Assembly: GCF_002575655.3 (NCBI RefSeq)
Contig: NC_053039.3
Span: forward strand, 221,793,622-221,857,621
Source of the DNA: Aegilops tauschii subsp. strangulata
Lineage: Eukaryota > Streptophyta > Magnoliopsida > Poales > Poaceae
Length of the DNA stretch: 64,000 nt
Direction: 5' to 3'
The position numbers were made by a program, and so were the translations under genes. Each line of letters starts with the position of its first letter. Position 1 is the stretch's first letter. The notes beneath the pieces are model-generated. The model saw only the letters and a program-made list of their open reading frames with translations. It did not search any database and was not told the DNA's origin. Positions 10,731-21,884 of this stretch are shown here, piece after piece.

Positions 10731-12119
10731 GGTGTGTGGGAATTGTAAAAGACAATTTTATAATTAATCTATTTTTATGTTTTGCTCGAAAGCTTTTGCT
10801 CCTGTGCGGCCGTTTTTATACAATCTGAAAGTTTTCCAGTCGTCGGCTTCAGCCCCCTCGTAGGAAGTACGGGGGTATTCGGAAAAGCATTTGATCACTC
10901 TTGACCCAACGTCTTGGTCCATGAAGGAGGTGATAATGCGGCGAACCAGGCAATCAGACTATATGGCGTTAACACTTTCACTTAGCCATAGGAGTTTTAT
11001 GGTGGGTCTATGATATAGCCCCTGGTATGCACGCAGCTTATTTTAATGCGACGCGTTGCAAAATTGATCTGAAAAAGATCCTTCGTATGACACGGAGAGA
11101 ATCGCTAAAGATTCCGATAAGTCGTCGAGTGGTTGACCAGCTCTCGCCGCATCATGATAGTCAGTTTTCGGCTTTCTCTACTGAGGTGCTTGACCAGATG
11201 AACCGGAAGCACAATCGCAGTAGTTCTCCCTTTACTTCCCTAGCCGATAGAGCAGAACGTAGGGTAGCAAGCACAGGAGCCGGGCAACCCAACTATTGAC
11301 CCAAGACATGATTTGGAGCTGATGCATATAAGGACAAACTCGCAACGCCGAAGTGCGCTATAAAGCTGTTCGGACTTGCCGGCAACTCATTTGTTCCCAT
11401 ACCGAGCCCCTGGCAAGTTATGCTGAGGTGTGTGTGTAACACAACCACAGGAGCAAAAATTTGGGTCGATTAGGAAAGAGTCAATACTGGACACTGGTTA
11501 CTTTTACTGGGAGCTGAGTGATATGCCAATTAATATATAGATAACAAAGCCGCAACCCTGGCTATTTGACATGCCAGGGGTCGAAGGCTGAGGAAAAAGG
11601 CATTTTACAGGCTTGAAATAGAGAGCACGGTCTACAAAAGGTTATTTTGGACCTCCTGTCGCACGTCTGCGCCGCCTGTCCTAGGTTAAGGGACTCCTTA
11701 ACAGGAATAACCCTTGGATGATTGTACGAACCCAAACTCTAGTAGACTCCGCGGGGTGACCGGCCCTTGAGCTACCTGTGGAGGGGATAATAAAAAGGAA
11801 AAAGGCAGTTAGAAAAGTAGGGGGGTGCAGGCCCACCCGTATTGTGCTTCCGCCGATGCCCAGGGTATTTCAAGTGCATATTTATGCATGCGTGGTACCC
11901 ACTTCGAAGGCATACTAGGCGAACGGCGGAGGCCGAATTGCTAGTCCAATATGGACATTGATCGGTCACGTTGAATGGAGACCGACGGCATGATGGCCGA
12001 CGTGGTATGCGACGTGATAAGGCCGCTGCATAGTTCGGCTGACGTAGCCGTAGTATGATCTCCTGTACGGAGGGAGTGTTGCATGGGCTCACCTCTAGGG
12101 GTGTGTGTCACGTATACCA
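10731..12119 (-). other. Non-coding internal region of gypsy copy 1
   Basis: No gene is recognised. It corresponds in inverse orientation to 18800-20022 of copy 2, for example the shared TCGTCGGCTTCAGCCCCC block at 10840 and the GGCGAACCAGGCAATCAGAC block at 10943. In a complete Tat-type element pol would lie between gag and the antisense ORF; only about 1.4 kb without pol motifs remains. Confidence 0.6.
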
Positions 12120-14800
12120 TATTTACTGTTTTTGCTTTGGGGGGAACTACTTCTGACCCCCGTTGTTTGGTTGGTGAGCCTCTTCGTCGTCGCTATCGCC
12201 AGGCGGCCTCTTCCCCTTGTGTTCGGCATTTAACTTGCCGGCCTGTTTTAAGACCCAACAGTTTATGTTGGTGTGATTAGCTGGTTTATTGGGGTGGCCG
12301 TGAATCTGGCAGGGCCTATCCAATATTTTGTCTAAATTGGATGGTCCGTCTTTGTTTCCCGTAAATGGCTTTTTCCGTTGGCCGGGTTTGGGGCCGCTGA
12401 ATCCAGCGTTGGCCGCTTTGTCCTGTGTGCCCTCATTATTATTGCGATGTTTGTTTTTATTGCATCATGGCTTTCCATTACCGTCCCGCACTTCGGAGGT
12501 GCCCGGATCGCTGGCGCTATTGCTTCTACGGGCGAGCCAGCTGCCTTCTCCCGCACAAAAGCGGGTCATCAAAGCGGTAAGGGCTGACATGGACTTTGGT
12601 TTTTCCTGACCGAGGTGGCGGGCAAGCCACTCGTCCCGGACGCTGTGTTTGAAGGCCGAGAGGGCTTCTGCGTCCGGACAGTCAACAATTTGGTTCTTTT
12701 TAACTAAGAACCTAGTCCAGAGATTTCTGGCGGACTCTCCGGGCTGCTGGACGATGTGACTTAGGTATCGGCATCCGGTGGCCGGACATATGTACCTTGA
12801 AAGTTATCGCGGAAGGCATCTTCCAACTCCTGCCAGCTGCCAATTGAGTTTTCGGGCAGACTGTTTAACCAGTGCCGAGCTGGTCCTTTGAGTTTTAACG
12901 GGAGGTATTTGATGGCATGAAGGTCGTCTCCGCGGGCCATATGGATATGGAGAAGGAAATCCTCAATCCACACCGTGGGATCTGTTGTTCCGTCGTATGA
13001 TTCAATATTTACGGGTTTAAACCCTTCTGGGAACTCGTGATCCATTACTCCATCAGTGAAGCAAAGGGGGTGTGCGGCGCCTCTATATCGGGCCGCATCG
13101 CGGGGTATCTCCGATGGAGTCCGTCTGCGGTTTTCAGCCCGGGCGTGACTAGGCTTGTCGCGTCCGAATAGATAGCCATCGTCGCGAGTCGAGGTACGTC
13201 CTCGCGATCCGTAGATCGATCTGGTATATCCTGCTTTACTGTCCAGGTCCTGCCGAAGGTCGTATGTATCACCCCGCGCTGTGTTGTGTCTATTTTTACG
13301 TGGCGGTGGGGCAGGTTGCTGTTCGGCTTGAATTGCCGCTTTATCCCGACCAGGTTGTGGTTGGCCTGCCGCATTGTCCCGACCGAGCTGTTGTCGGTCG
13401 GCCACGTGGCGTGAGTGAGGCATGAGCTCTAGCGCCTCCTCACTGAACTGGGGCAGCAGTTTGCGCTTCGGGTAACTCCTGGCTGGGAGCTTGAGGCCGT
13501 ATTCTTCGGCTGCCAGGATATTAGTCCATCTGTCATCGAGCAGGTCTTGGTCAGCCTGAAGCTGCTGTTGTTTCTTTTTTAGGCTCCTTGCGGTGGCTAT
13601 TAGCCTGCGCTTGAAGCGCTCTTGCTCGAGAGGTTCCTCGGGCACGATGAAATCCTCATCGCCGAGGCTTACCTCATCTTCGGAGAGCGGAAGATAATTA
13701 TCGTCCTCTGAATCGTCATGTATGTCCTGTTCATCAGGGCTAACTTGCCCATTTTCCCGTTCCTCCTGTTCGGAGGTTACCTCGACGGGGTCTTTATTAT
13801 CTTCGGGTTCGTACGGAGTACTATTTTCCCCGGTGCCAGTGTTGCTATCCTTTAAATGACGTGACTTAGAGCGGCGCCGAGGACGCCGACGCTTGGGGTG
13901 TGTCTGAGGAGGTTTATTCTCAACTGGATTTTCTTTGTCATCGTCGTTAGTTGCTTTGGGTGTATCCACCATGTACACATCGTACGAAGAAGTGGCCGTC
14001 TAGCGTCCAGTAAATGGCGGGTTTTGGCCCTGCTCCTAATCGGCATCGTCGTCCATGCCGTCGATGTCTTCGGAGCCGTAGTCAAGCATGTCGGTTAGAT
14101 CCCCGACAGTGGCTATGACGTGGGTGGCGGGTGGTAAGCAAAATTCTCTATCATCGGCCGCTAGTTCGGACCGGACATAGTTCGGCTGTAAGTCTCCCGC
14201 CAGGGACAGGCTCTTTATTGAGTTTAGCATATCGCCTAAGGGCGAGTGCTGGAAGATATCTGCGGCGTTGAACTCGAAGATCGATAGCCGATCAAGCTCG
14301 GCGTCCGCGGGCGTACATGGTTCGGAATTTATAGCCGGAGACGAGTCCGGAGTTCCGGTGATGCGGATGTCCCATGAGTTGGAGTCTGTGCGCGGCTCGG
14401 ATGCCGCAGAATCCGTGGCCTCCGTGGTGGGGTTGAGCTTCCCATCCTCAGATGGCACGATCTACTCCGGATCTAAGTCCAGAGCAGTTACGGGAGCAAT
14501 CTCCTGAGTGTGGTTCGATGACAGATTTAGATCGTGTGCATCGGTGTGACAGGGAGCGGCCGCTGCGGTCTCGAATCCAGCGAAGATCAAGTCTCCACGG
14601 ACATCCGCAACGTAGTTCAAGCTTCCAAATCTGACCTGGTGGCCAGGGGCGTAGCTGTCGATCTGCTCCAGATGGCCAAGCGAGTTGGCCCGCAGTGCGA
14701 AGCCGCCGAACAAAAAGATCTGTCCGGGGAGGAAGGTTTCTCCCTGGACGGCATCGTTGTTGACGATTGAAGGGGCCATCAAACCTCTTGAGGACGACAT
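12120..14800 (-). pseudogene. gag of Tat-type gypsy copy 1, with in-frame stops
   Basis: Begins MSSSRGLMAPSIVNNDAVQ at 14800, 26 bp inside the LTR. The frame stays open to about 12761 apart from three in-frame stops (near 14460, 14036 and 13996). A small indel near 12758 shifts it, and homology continues to about 12150. An acidic and basic N-terminal half is followed by the capsid region FPEGFKPVNIESYDGTTDPT, HIHMARGDDLHAIKYL and PARHWLNSLPENSIGSW, ending near a Cys/His-rich segment at about 12260-12210. Gag would form the cytoplasmic virus-like particle. The stops make it non-functional. Confidence 0.85.
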
Positions 14801-14826
14801 AGTGGAACTCTCAATGAAAGCACCAA
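14801..14826 (-). promoter_or_regulatory. Putative primer-binding region of gypsy copy 1
   Basis: Immediately inside the LTR the minus strand reads TTGGTGCTTTCATTGAGAG. The same sequence flanks the copy 3 LTR at 26064-26083. Its position just after the LTR makes it the expected tRNA priming site; I have not matched it to a specific tRNA. Confidence 0.5.
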
Positions 14827-15302
14827 TGTCGGTGTCAAAACCGGCGGATCTCGGGTAGGGGGTCCCGAACTGTGCGTCTAAGGTCGATGGTAACAGGAGA
14901 CAGGGGACATGATGTTTACCCAGGTTCGGGCCCTCTCTATGGAGGTAATACCCTACTTCCTGCTTGATTGATCTTGATGAATATGAGTATTACAAGAGTT
15001 GATCTACCACAAGATCGTAATGGCTAAACCCTAGAAGTCTAGCCTGTATGACTATGGTAATGAATCCCTTCCGGACTAAGTCCTCCGGTTTATATAGACA
15101 CCGGGAGGATCTATGGTTTACACACGGTCGGTTAGAAAGAAAGGAATCTACATATTTGGTCGCGTAGCTTGCCTTCCACGCCAAGGAGAGTCCCATCCGG
15201 ACACGGGTGCAGTCTTTGGTCTTCGTATCTTCACAGCCCATCAGTCCGGCCCATGGCTAACAGGCCGGACGCCCGAGGACCCCTTAGTCCAGGACTCCCT
15301 CA
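14827..15302 (-). repeat. 5' LTR of gypsy copy 1 (476 bp)
   Basis: On the minus strand it starts TGAGGGAGTCCTGGACTAAG and ends GTTTTGACACCGACA (TG...CA). It contains a TATATAAACCGGAGG promoter-like block near 15090 and a CCTGGGTAAACATCATG block near the 3' end. It closely resembles the LTRs at 21413-21884, 26084-26535 and 63093-63586. The transcription start is presumably just downstream of TATATAAACC. Confidence 0.85.
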
Positions 15303-15549
15303 GTTGCCACTGTTACAATTACTACAAAACTGCTACTGTTACTTTTGCCACTGTTACTGTTACTTCCATATTACTTTGCTACTAAATACTTTGCTGCGGA
15401 TATTAAGTTTTCCAGGTGTGCTTGAATTGACAACTCAACTGCTAATACTTGAGAATATTCTTTGGCTCCCCTTGTGTCGAATCAATAAATTTGGGTTGAA
15501 TACTCTACCCTCGAAAACTGTTGCGATCCCCTATACTTGTGGGTTATCA
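15303..15549 (+). repeat. 3' tip of an Athila-type LTR
   Basis: Contains CTTGTGTCGAATCAATAAAT, then CTACCCTCGAAAACTG, and ends CCCCTATACTTGTGGGTTATCA. These are recalled as the terminal bases of Triticeae Athila-type LTRs. The left edge abuts the LTR of gypsy copy 1 and the right edge abuts copy 2 internal sequence. It could be the missing end of the LTR begun at 8579 (flanks TGCGC and CGTGC differ at two of five bases) or a different insertion. I cannot decide. Confidence 0.65.
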
Positions 15550-17128
15550 CGTGCCAACTCAATTGGCCACCTCGAGCAGATCGACAGCTATGCCCCTGGT
15601 CATCAGATCAGTTTTGGGAACCTAAACTATGTCGCCGACATCCGAGGAGACTTGATCTTCGAGGGGTTCACGGCCCCAATTGCCGCTCCGGCCTTAGGTC
15701 CAGAATAGGTTGTCAGGTCCGAAGACGGTAGTTTAGAGCCCGTAGGACTCTCTGCAACTATGGAATTTGCTACCGGAGATCCGGAGGGGACGGCGTCAGT
15801 GGTAAACCCAAAGACGAACCAAACTCCCCTTAACGCTTAAACGTCGGACACTCCGCCGGACTCCAAGTCTGAACCCTCAGGGTACGTGTTAAGTAGGCGC
15901 GACCAGAAGGCTACAACCCCGCACAGCCCCGCGGACTCTCTTTCCTCTGCCCAAACCTCGCTTTTGAACGAGGCTTTGGACTTGATGTGATCACTCGCCA
16001 TTACGGAAGGATCACTTCCGAACTATGCCCAGCCCGGACTAGGGGCTGAGAGCAGGGAATTTTACGTCCCACCCACCACCCACTTCATAGCCACTGTCGA
16101 AGACCTAACCAACATGCTGGACTACGTCCCCAAAGACATCGACGGTATGGACGACGATGCCGGAGACGAACAAGGCCAAGACCCTCCGTTTACCGGACGA
16201 TGGACGACCACTTCCACATACGACGTATACATGGTGGACACACCCAAGGAGGACGACGACGGCAAGAAGGATCCGGATGAGGGCAAGCCTGCCGAAGCCC
16301 CTCCAAAGCTTTGATGTCAGCGGCGCCGCTCAAAATCGCGCCACGACAAAGACAGCAATACCGGCACCGGAGACGATAACACTCCAGAGAATGCTGAAGA
16401 CCTCGAAGCCCCTGTAGAGCCAACATCCGAACATGATGATTGGGAGGAGGGGCAAGTCGACCCTGATGATCCCGTCGAGAACGAGGGCTCGGAGGATAGT
16501 ATTACCTACCGATCTCCGAAGAGGACGTGAGCCTCGCCGACGAAGATTTCATCGTACCGGAGGAACCCCTCGACCAAGAGCGCTTCAAGCGCCGGCTAAT
16601 CGCCACTGCAAGAAGCCTGAAAAAGAAGTAGCAACTGCTTCAAGCTGATCAGGATCTGCTCAATGACAGATGGACTAATGTCCTGGCAGCCGAGGAATAC
16701 GGCCTCGAATGCCCGGCAAAGAGCTTCCCAAAGCGCAAGCTGCTACCCCAATTCGACGATGAGGCCCTTGAGTCCATACCGCCAAAGCATAAAACTGCTG
16801 ACAAGCCCGACTGACCACCGCGTGGACGGGACAGACCAGCTACTCATGCCGAACACCAGCCCACGCCACCCCGCCGTAGAGGCAGGGAGGTAACAGCCCC
16901 GGGCTATACCTCGACTTACGCAAGGATCTGGACAATTGAGCCGGTCTGACAAGATCAATTTATGGATCGAGGGGGCGTGCCCCAACGCACGGGGACGGCC
17001 ATCAGACCTGGCGGGACAGGCACAACCTTGCACGAGCCGAAAACCGTATACGGCCTTCATCCGAACTATGTCATGAGGTCGCCCGATACAGAGGCGCCGC
17101 ACACCCCCTATGCTTCACCGACGAGGTA
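15550..17128 (+). pseudogene. gag N-terminal region, copy 2, with stops and frameshifts
   Basis: Frame 1 encodes RANSIGHLEQIDSYAPGHQI and LNYAVADIRGDLIF-like sequence to a stop near 15706. Later fragments include DYVPKDIDGMDDDAGDEQGQ (16120-16180) and YMVDTPKEDDDGKKD (16220-16270). The acidic/basic linker to 17120 is split among frames. It parallels copy 1 residue by residue, so the breaks are secondary decay. Confidence 0.75.
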
Positions 17129-18613
17129 ATGGAGCACCAGTTCCCAGAAGGGTTTAAACCCATAAACATCGAATCATACGATGGCACAACAGGTCCCACA
17201 GTATGGATCGAAGATTTTCTTCTCCACATTCACATGGCTCGCGGCGATGATCTACATGCCATCAAATACGTCCCCTTAAAACTCAAGGGACTAGCTCAAC
17301 ACTGGTTAAATAGCCTCCCAGAAAACTCTATTGGAAGCTGGGAAGACTTGGAAGATGCCTTTAGAGACAACTTCCAAGGCACTTATATCCGGCCTCCGGA
17401 TGCCGATCACCTTAGCCATATAGTCCAGCAGCCCGGAGAGTCGGCCAGGAAATTCTGGACCAGGTTCCAAATTAAAAAGAACCAGATTGCCGACTGTCCG
17501 AATGCCGAAGCCCTAGCGGCCTTTAAACACAGCATCCGCGACGAATGGCTCGCTCGACACCTCGGCCAAGAAAAGTCGAAGTCCATGGCAGCCCTTACAG
17601 CACTAATGACCCGCTTTTGCGCGGGCGAAGATAGCTGGCTAGCCTGTAGCAACAACAGTACCAGCGACCCCGGCACTTTCGAAGCCAGAAACGGCAACGG
17701 AAGGCCCCGACGTAACAAACATAAGCGTCGAAGAAACAATGATAATACAGAGGATACGGCGGTCAACGCCGGATTCAGTGGCCCCAAATCCGGTCAGCGG
17801 AAGAAGCCATTCAAAAGAAATAAAGACGATTCATCAAGCCTGGACCGAATACTTGATCGACCTTGCCAGATCCACGGCACTCCCGACAAGCCTTCCAACC
17901 ATACCAACAGAAGTTGTTGGGTCTTCAAACAGGCAGGCAAGTTAAATGCTGAACACAAGGAGAAAGGGTCGCCCAGCGAGGATGACGATGAGGAGCCTCG
18001 CCCACCGAACACGGGGGGACAGAAGAAATTTCCCCCCGAGGTGAAAACGGTGAGTATGATATACGTTACTCACATCCCCAAGCGGGAGCGCAAACGCGCG
18101 TTAAGGGACGTCTACGCGATCGAGCCAGTCGCCCCAAAATTCAACCCATGGTCATCTTGCCCGATCACTTTCGATCGCACAGACCATCCAACCAGTATCC
18201 GTCATAGAGGCTCGGCCGCGCTAGTCCTCGACCCAATTATTGACGGATTCCACCTCACGCGAGTCCTCATGGACGACGGCAGTAGCCTTAACCTGCTCTA
18301 TCAGGACACAGTCCGCAAAATGGGTATTGATCCTTCAAGAGTCAAGCCCACCAAAACCACCTTTAAGGGAGTAATACCTGGTGTAGAGGCCCGCTGCACG
18401 GGCTCAATCACACTGGAGGTTGTCTTCGGTTCGCCGGACAACTTCCGAAGCGAAGACTTGATCTTTGACATCGTCCCTTTTTGTAGTGGCTACCACACAC
18501 TGCTCGGACGAATCGCGTTCGCTCGCTTCAACGCGGTCCCACATTATGCCTATCTCAAACTCAAGATGCCCGAACCCCGCGGTGTCATACACAGAACGCT
18601 CACTCCGCACTGA
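17129..18613 (+). CDS. gag-protease, open C-terminal part (494 codons), copy 2
   Basis: An uninterrupted frame starting MEHQFPEGFKPINIESYDG. Residues 1-130 are the retrotransposon gag domain (HIHMARGDDLHAIKYVPLK, HWLNSLPENSIGSWEDLEDA). Residues 190-240 are basic. Residues 245-280 carry a Cys/His cluster (RPCQIHGTPD..NHTNRSCW). Residues 370-480 form an aspartic protease-like domain, LVLDPIIDGFHLTRVLMDDG then SSLNLLYQDT, with the active-site D in DDGSS. The true N-terminus lies upstream in the broken region, so this ATG is only the first one in the open part. After the stop no reverse transcriptase follows. It is probably inactive but unusually well preserved. Confidence 0.8.
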   Translation: MEHQFPEGFKPINIESYDGTTGPTVWIEDFLLHIHMARGDDLHAIKYVPLKLKGLAQHWLNSLPENSIGSWEDLEDAFRDNFQGTYIRPPDADHLSHIVQQPGESARKFWTRFQIKKNQIADCPNAEALAAFKHSIRDEWLARHLGQEKSKSMAALTALMTRFCAGEDSWLACSNNSTSDPGTFEARNGNGRPRRNKHKRRRNNDNTEDTAVNAGFSGPKSGQRKKPFKRNKDDSSSLDRILDRPCQIHGTPDKPSNHTNRSCWVFKQAGKLNAEHKEKGSPSEDDDEEPRPPNTGGQKKFPPEVKTVSMIYVTHIPKRERKRALRDVYAIEPVAPKFNPWSSCPITFDRTDHPTSIRHRGSAALVLDPIIDGFHLTRVLMDDGSSLNLLYQDTVRKMGIDPSRVKPTKTTFKGVIPGVEARCTGSITLEVVFGSPDNFRSEDLIFDIVPFCSGYHTLLGRIAFARFNAVPHYAYLKLKMPEPRGVIHRTLTPH

Positions 18614-20022
18614 GGAGCACACCGCGGCCCTGGCGGCGGAAGTACAGAGCGGCCTTATCATACCAAAAACTGCATTGGGAGTCAAGTCCCCGGACACTAT
18701 CAAACGAGTCCGGACTACCTCGCAGCACGACAGTCCAACTCGTCAGGAGCTCGACTAGCAACGCGGCCTCCATCTTAGCCCCAACCAAATTGCGGCACAT
18801 GTACCACGCGTACATCACTATGCGTTGAAGATACCATGGGCAAAGATGGAGGCATAGTAAAGATAAAATCCAGAATACGGCTTGACCCTATCTGCACCCT
18901 CATATTTATTTTCTCTTATTTTTATTTTTTCCAGGTTCCTTACAACCCACATCACCTTCAGACGGTACCTAGGGCCCTTTGTTAAGCCCCTCATGAAAAC
19001 CCGATCGTAGAATCCTTTCGAAGGATAATACACCAAGGAGAAAAGCAGCGTAGACATGTGGCAGAGTATCTAAAGGATCTTTAAAGATCACCGCTTTCTT
19101 CTTTAGGACCCGTACATAGCTTTCCCTTGTGCTCGGCATGTAAAATAGCCTCGATACTCATCGCATTATTTGTAAAAATACATTTTGACGTATCAATCAG
19201 ACTATAATGGAAACAGTTTCTCGCCCAACCTATTCGGTACTGGCTTATTTCTTAATCTGTATTCCCTCTTCTTCGTCCGGTTGCCATGTACACCTCAGCT
19301 CGACTTAAATCGCCAGGGGCTCCATTTGGCCACGTACATTTCTTCAATAAACAATAATAAGTCCGAACACTTTTATAGTACAATTCGGCGTCACGAATTA
19401 AGCATTATATGCATCGGCTCCGAATCATGTCTTTGGTCAATAGTTGGGTTGCCCGGCTCCCGTGGTTATTGCCTTATGTTCCGCTCGTTCGGCTAAGGCA
19501 GTAAAGGGAGAACTACTGCGATTGTGTTTCCAGCTCATCCAGATAAACACCTTAGTAGAGAAAGCCAAAAATGACTGTCATGATGCGACGACAGTTGGTC
19601 AGCTATTCGGAGACCAATTACAAATCTCTTGCAATTTTTTCCGCCTTACGCGAGGGACCGGTCTTCACCCGGTCAGGCACTCACAGCACCCAAGTTCGGA
19701 TAGTCGAATAATACCAGGGGATGCGCCTACAACCTCATTGTCAAACTCTTATGGCTGAGTGAGAGCAATAAAGCCACATAGTCTGATTTCCTGGTTCGCC
19801 GCACTAACACCTCCTTCAAGGACCAAATTTGATGGGTCAAGTGTGTCCAGGTGCTATTTTGAACACCCCCGTACTACCTACGTGGGGGCTGAAGCCGACG
19901 ACTAGCCAACTCTCAGATATCATAAACGGCCGCACAAGAGGAAAAGAATTTGAGGTAAAATAAGCAACATATCATACATCAGCCTTGTTTCATAATACAA
20001 AGTTTGGATAGCATGGATACAT
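18614..20022 (+). other. Non-coding internal region of gypsy copy 2
   Basis: No ORF of interest. Starting fragments near 18620-18760 look like protease/pol linker debris. The segment 19720-19930 matches copy 1 at 10830-11040 in inverse orientation. This is where pol would be expected, and it is absent. Confidence 0.6.
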
Positions 20023-20861
20023 TCATTCAAAAATAATGTCCTTCGAGCACTGGCCCTCTACAATGCGGGATCCTTCGAGGACGTCGTCAAAATACCGCTC
20101 CGGCGTGCGGTACACTTTGCCCGCGGGTGGTCCCTCGGTGGCAAGCTTGATGGCGTACATCTTCGCCCACTGCACTTTGACACGAGCGAAGGCCATCCGT
20201 GCACCTTCGATGCAGACCGACCGCTTCACGACATCAAGCCGGGGGCAGTCACTAACCAGCCGCTTCACGAGCCCAAAGTAGCTGTTGGGCATGGGTTCGG
20301 CGGGCCAAAGATGGATTATAAATCCCCTCATGGCCAATCAGGCCACCCTATGCAGTTCAGCCAACTGTTTCAGCTGATCGCTGAGGGGCACGGGATGCTC
20401 CGGCGCAAGGTACTGCGACCAGAACAACTTTTCCATTAAGCTCCCCTCTTCGGCTCGGAAGAACTCCGCGGCATCAGCAATACTCCGGGGCAGGTCCACA
20501 AACGCTCCTGGAGAACTCCAAATCCGGGTCAGTAAGATCATGAAATGCAGAGGAATGCCTCGCATACGACGATGAATGCCGAAATATTGAGGAAGGAATT
20601 CGGGGCTAGATCATGAAAATCTAGCCCGGAGTAAAACATGAGACCGCGGACGAAAGGATGAAGGGGAAATCCTAGTCCGCGAAGGAAATGGGGGATGAAC
20701 ACTACCCTCTCATTGGGCTCTGGAGTAGGGACGATCTGCTTCTTGGCAGGAAGCCGATGGGCGATTTCCTTGGCTAGGTACCCCGCTTCTCGGAGCTCCT
20801 GGATGTTCCCCTCCGTTACTGAGGAGGCCATCCATTTGCCCTGCGCTCCAGATCCGGACAT
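20023..20861 (-). pseudogene. Antisense extra ORF, putative gypsy-type transposon domain (PF04195-like)
   Basis: Minus-strand protein starting MSGSGAQGKWMASSVTEGNI, opposite to gag. Residues 25-105 match the plant 'putative gypsy type transposon' domain (ELREAGYLAKEIAHRLP, PTPEPNERVVFIPHFLRG, LHPFVRGLMFYSGLDFHDLA, LNISAFIVVCEAF). An internal deletion and frameshift follow near 20540-20560. It continues through GAFVDLPRSIADAAEFF and then RGFIIHLWPAEPMPNSYFG, VSDCPRLDVVKRSVCIEGAR and ERYFDDVLEGSRIVEGQCSK, to a stop near 20023. Antisense additional ORFs between pol and the 3' LTR are known for Tat-lineage gypsy elements; their function is unknown. The frames are close to intact. Confidence 0.75.
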
Positions 20862-21412
20862 GGCTGGAATGTTTGCGGGGGACGAAAAAGGTTGAGACTT
20901 CGGCGCTGGAGCTCGAGTGTGGATAGGATGAGGAGGAAGAAGGTGTGGGGTAAGAAAAGGTGGATCCTTATCTCCTTATAAAGGCAGTGAATATCAAGCG
21001 TCCCCCACGAGCCTTAAAGCCCGCCTATTCCCAAGGGGTCGTGCGAACGGCACGGTTGGATTTCCCAAACCCGTATTGATGTGAATCCCGTAATAAGGGG
21101 ACACGATCTCTGCTTTGATAGGACGTGTCGCTGGAGGCTGCGTCTCGAAACATGAAACGGGAGGTCAAAAAACTATTCAAAATAATGAAGTGGCCTGACG
21201 TAACGTCCCACCAGTAAAGCTGTCAGAAGACAGAACTTATTTTTGCTTAAGTATTTTGCCCTTGTGATTCAGGGTTGTGACTATTGTACAAAGCCGGATA
21301 TAGTTCTTTTGATCAACTACTTTGGAGTATTCGGAGGAGGAACCCGCCCTGCAATGCCGAAGATAATCTGCATGCCGGACACATCGTCATTGAAGCCTGG
21401 TTCAGGGGCTAC
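20862..21412 (+). other. Region between antisense ORF and 3' LTR, with polypurine-like tract
   Basis: This holds the putative promoter side of the antisense ORF (its 5' end faces the 3' LTR). Just before the LTR is the purine-rich stretch around TTCAGGGGCTAC (21401-21412), the expected site of plus-strand priming. No other gene is seen. Confidence 0.45.
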
Positions 21413-21884
21413 TGAGGGAGTCCTGGATTAGGGGGTCCCTGGGCGTTCGGGCTATGTGACGTGGGCCAGACTAATGGGCCGTGAAGATACAAGATAGAAG
21501 GCTTCCCCCCGTGTCCGGATGGGACTCTCCTTGGCGTGGAAGGTAAGTTTGGCGTTCAGATATGAAGATTCCTTTCTCTGTAAACCGACTCTGTACAACC
21601 CTAGCCCCCTCCGGTGTCTATATAAACCGGAGGGTTTAGTCCGTAGAGGCAATCATAATCATACAGGCTAGACATCTAGGGTTTAGCCATTACGATCTCG
21701 AGGTAGATCAACTCTTGTAACCCCTATACTCATCAAAGTCAATCAAGCAGGAAGTAGGGTATTACCTCCATAAAGAGGGCCCAAACCTGGGTAAACATCG
21801 TGTCCCCTGCCTCATGTTACCTTTGATCCTCAGACGCACAGTTCGGGACCCCCTACCCGAGATCTGCCGGTTTTGACACCGACA
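21413..21884 (+). repeat. 3' LTR of gypsy copy 2 (472 bp)
   Basis: TGAGGGAGTCCTGGATTAGG to TTTTGACACCGACA. It contains TATATAAACCGGAGGG near 21620 and the CCTGGGTAAACATCGTG block near 21790. It has the same family structure as the LTR at 14827-15302, read in the opposite direction. Confidence 0.85.

Larger units (their letters stand above)
10650..15302 (-). mobile_element. Tat-type gypsy element copy 1 (minus), pol-less and 3'-truncated
   Basis: The order along the minus strand is LTR (15302-14827), priming region, gag (14800 to about 12120), non-coding DNA, then the C-terminal end of an antisense ORF at 10650-10730, where it is truncated against the CACTA end. It is the same family as the plus-strand copy at 15550-21884 and shares the gag leader, gag and antisense ORF. 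No reverse transcriptase or integrase is visible, so it looks like a pol-less derivative. The family is tentatively Fatima-like from recalled LTR sequence. Confidence 0.75.
15550..21884 (+). mobile_element. Tat-type gypsy element copy 2 (plus), pol-less, 5' LTR missing
   Basis: Internal sequence begins within gag (GCCAACTCAATTGGCCACC, equivalent to codons near residue 40 of copy 1 gag). It runs through gag and protease (to 18613), non-coding DNA, an antisense PF04195-type ORF (20861-20023), and a 3' LTR at 21413-21884. The 5' LTR and first gag codons are replaced by a foreign LTR tip at 15549. There are no reverse transcriptase, RNase H or integrase motifs. CCACC (21885-21889) would be its right TSD; the left one is not preserved. 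Confidence 0.8.
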
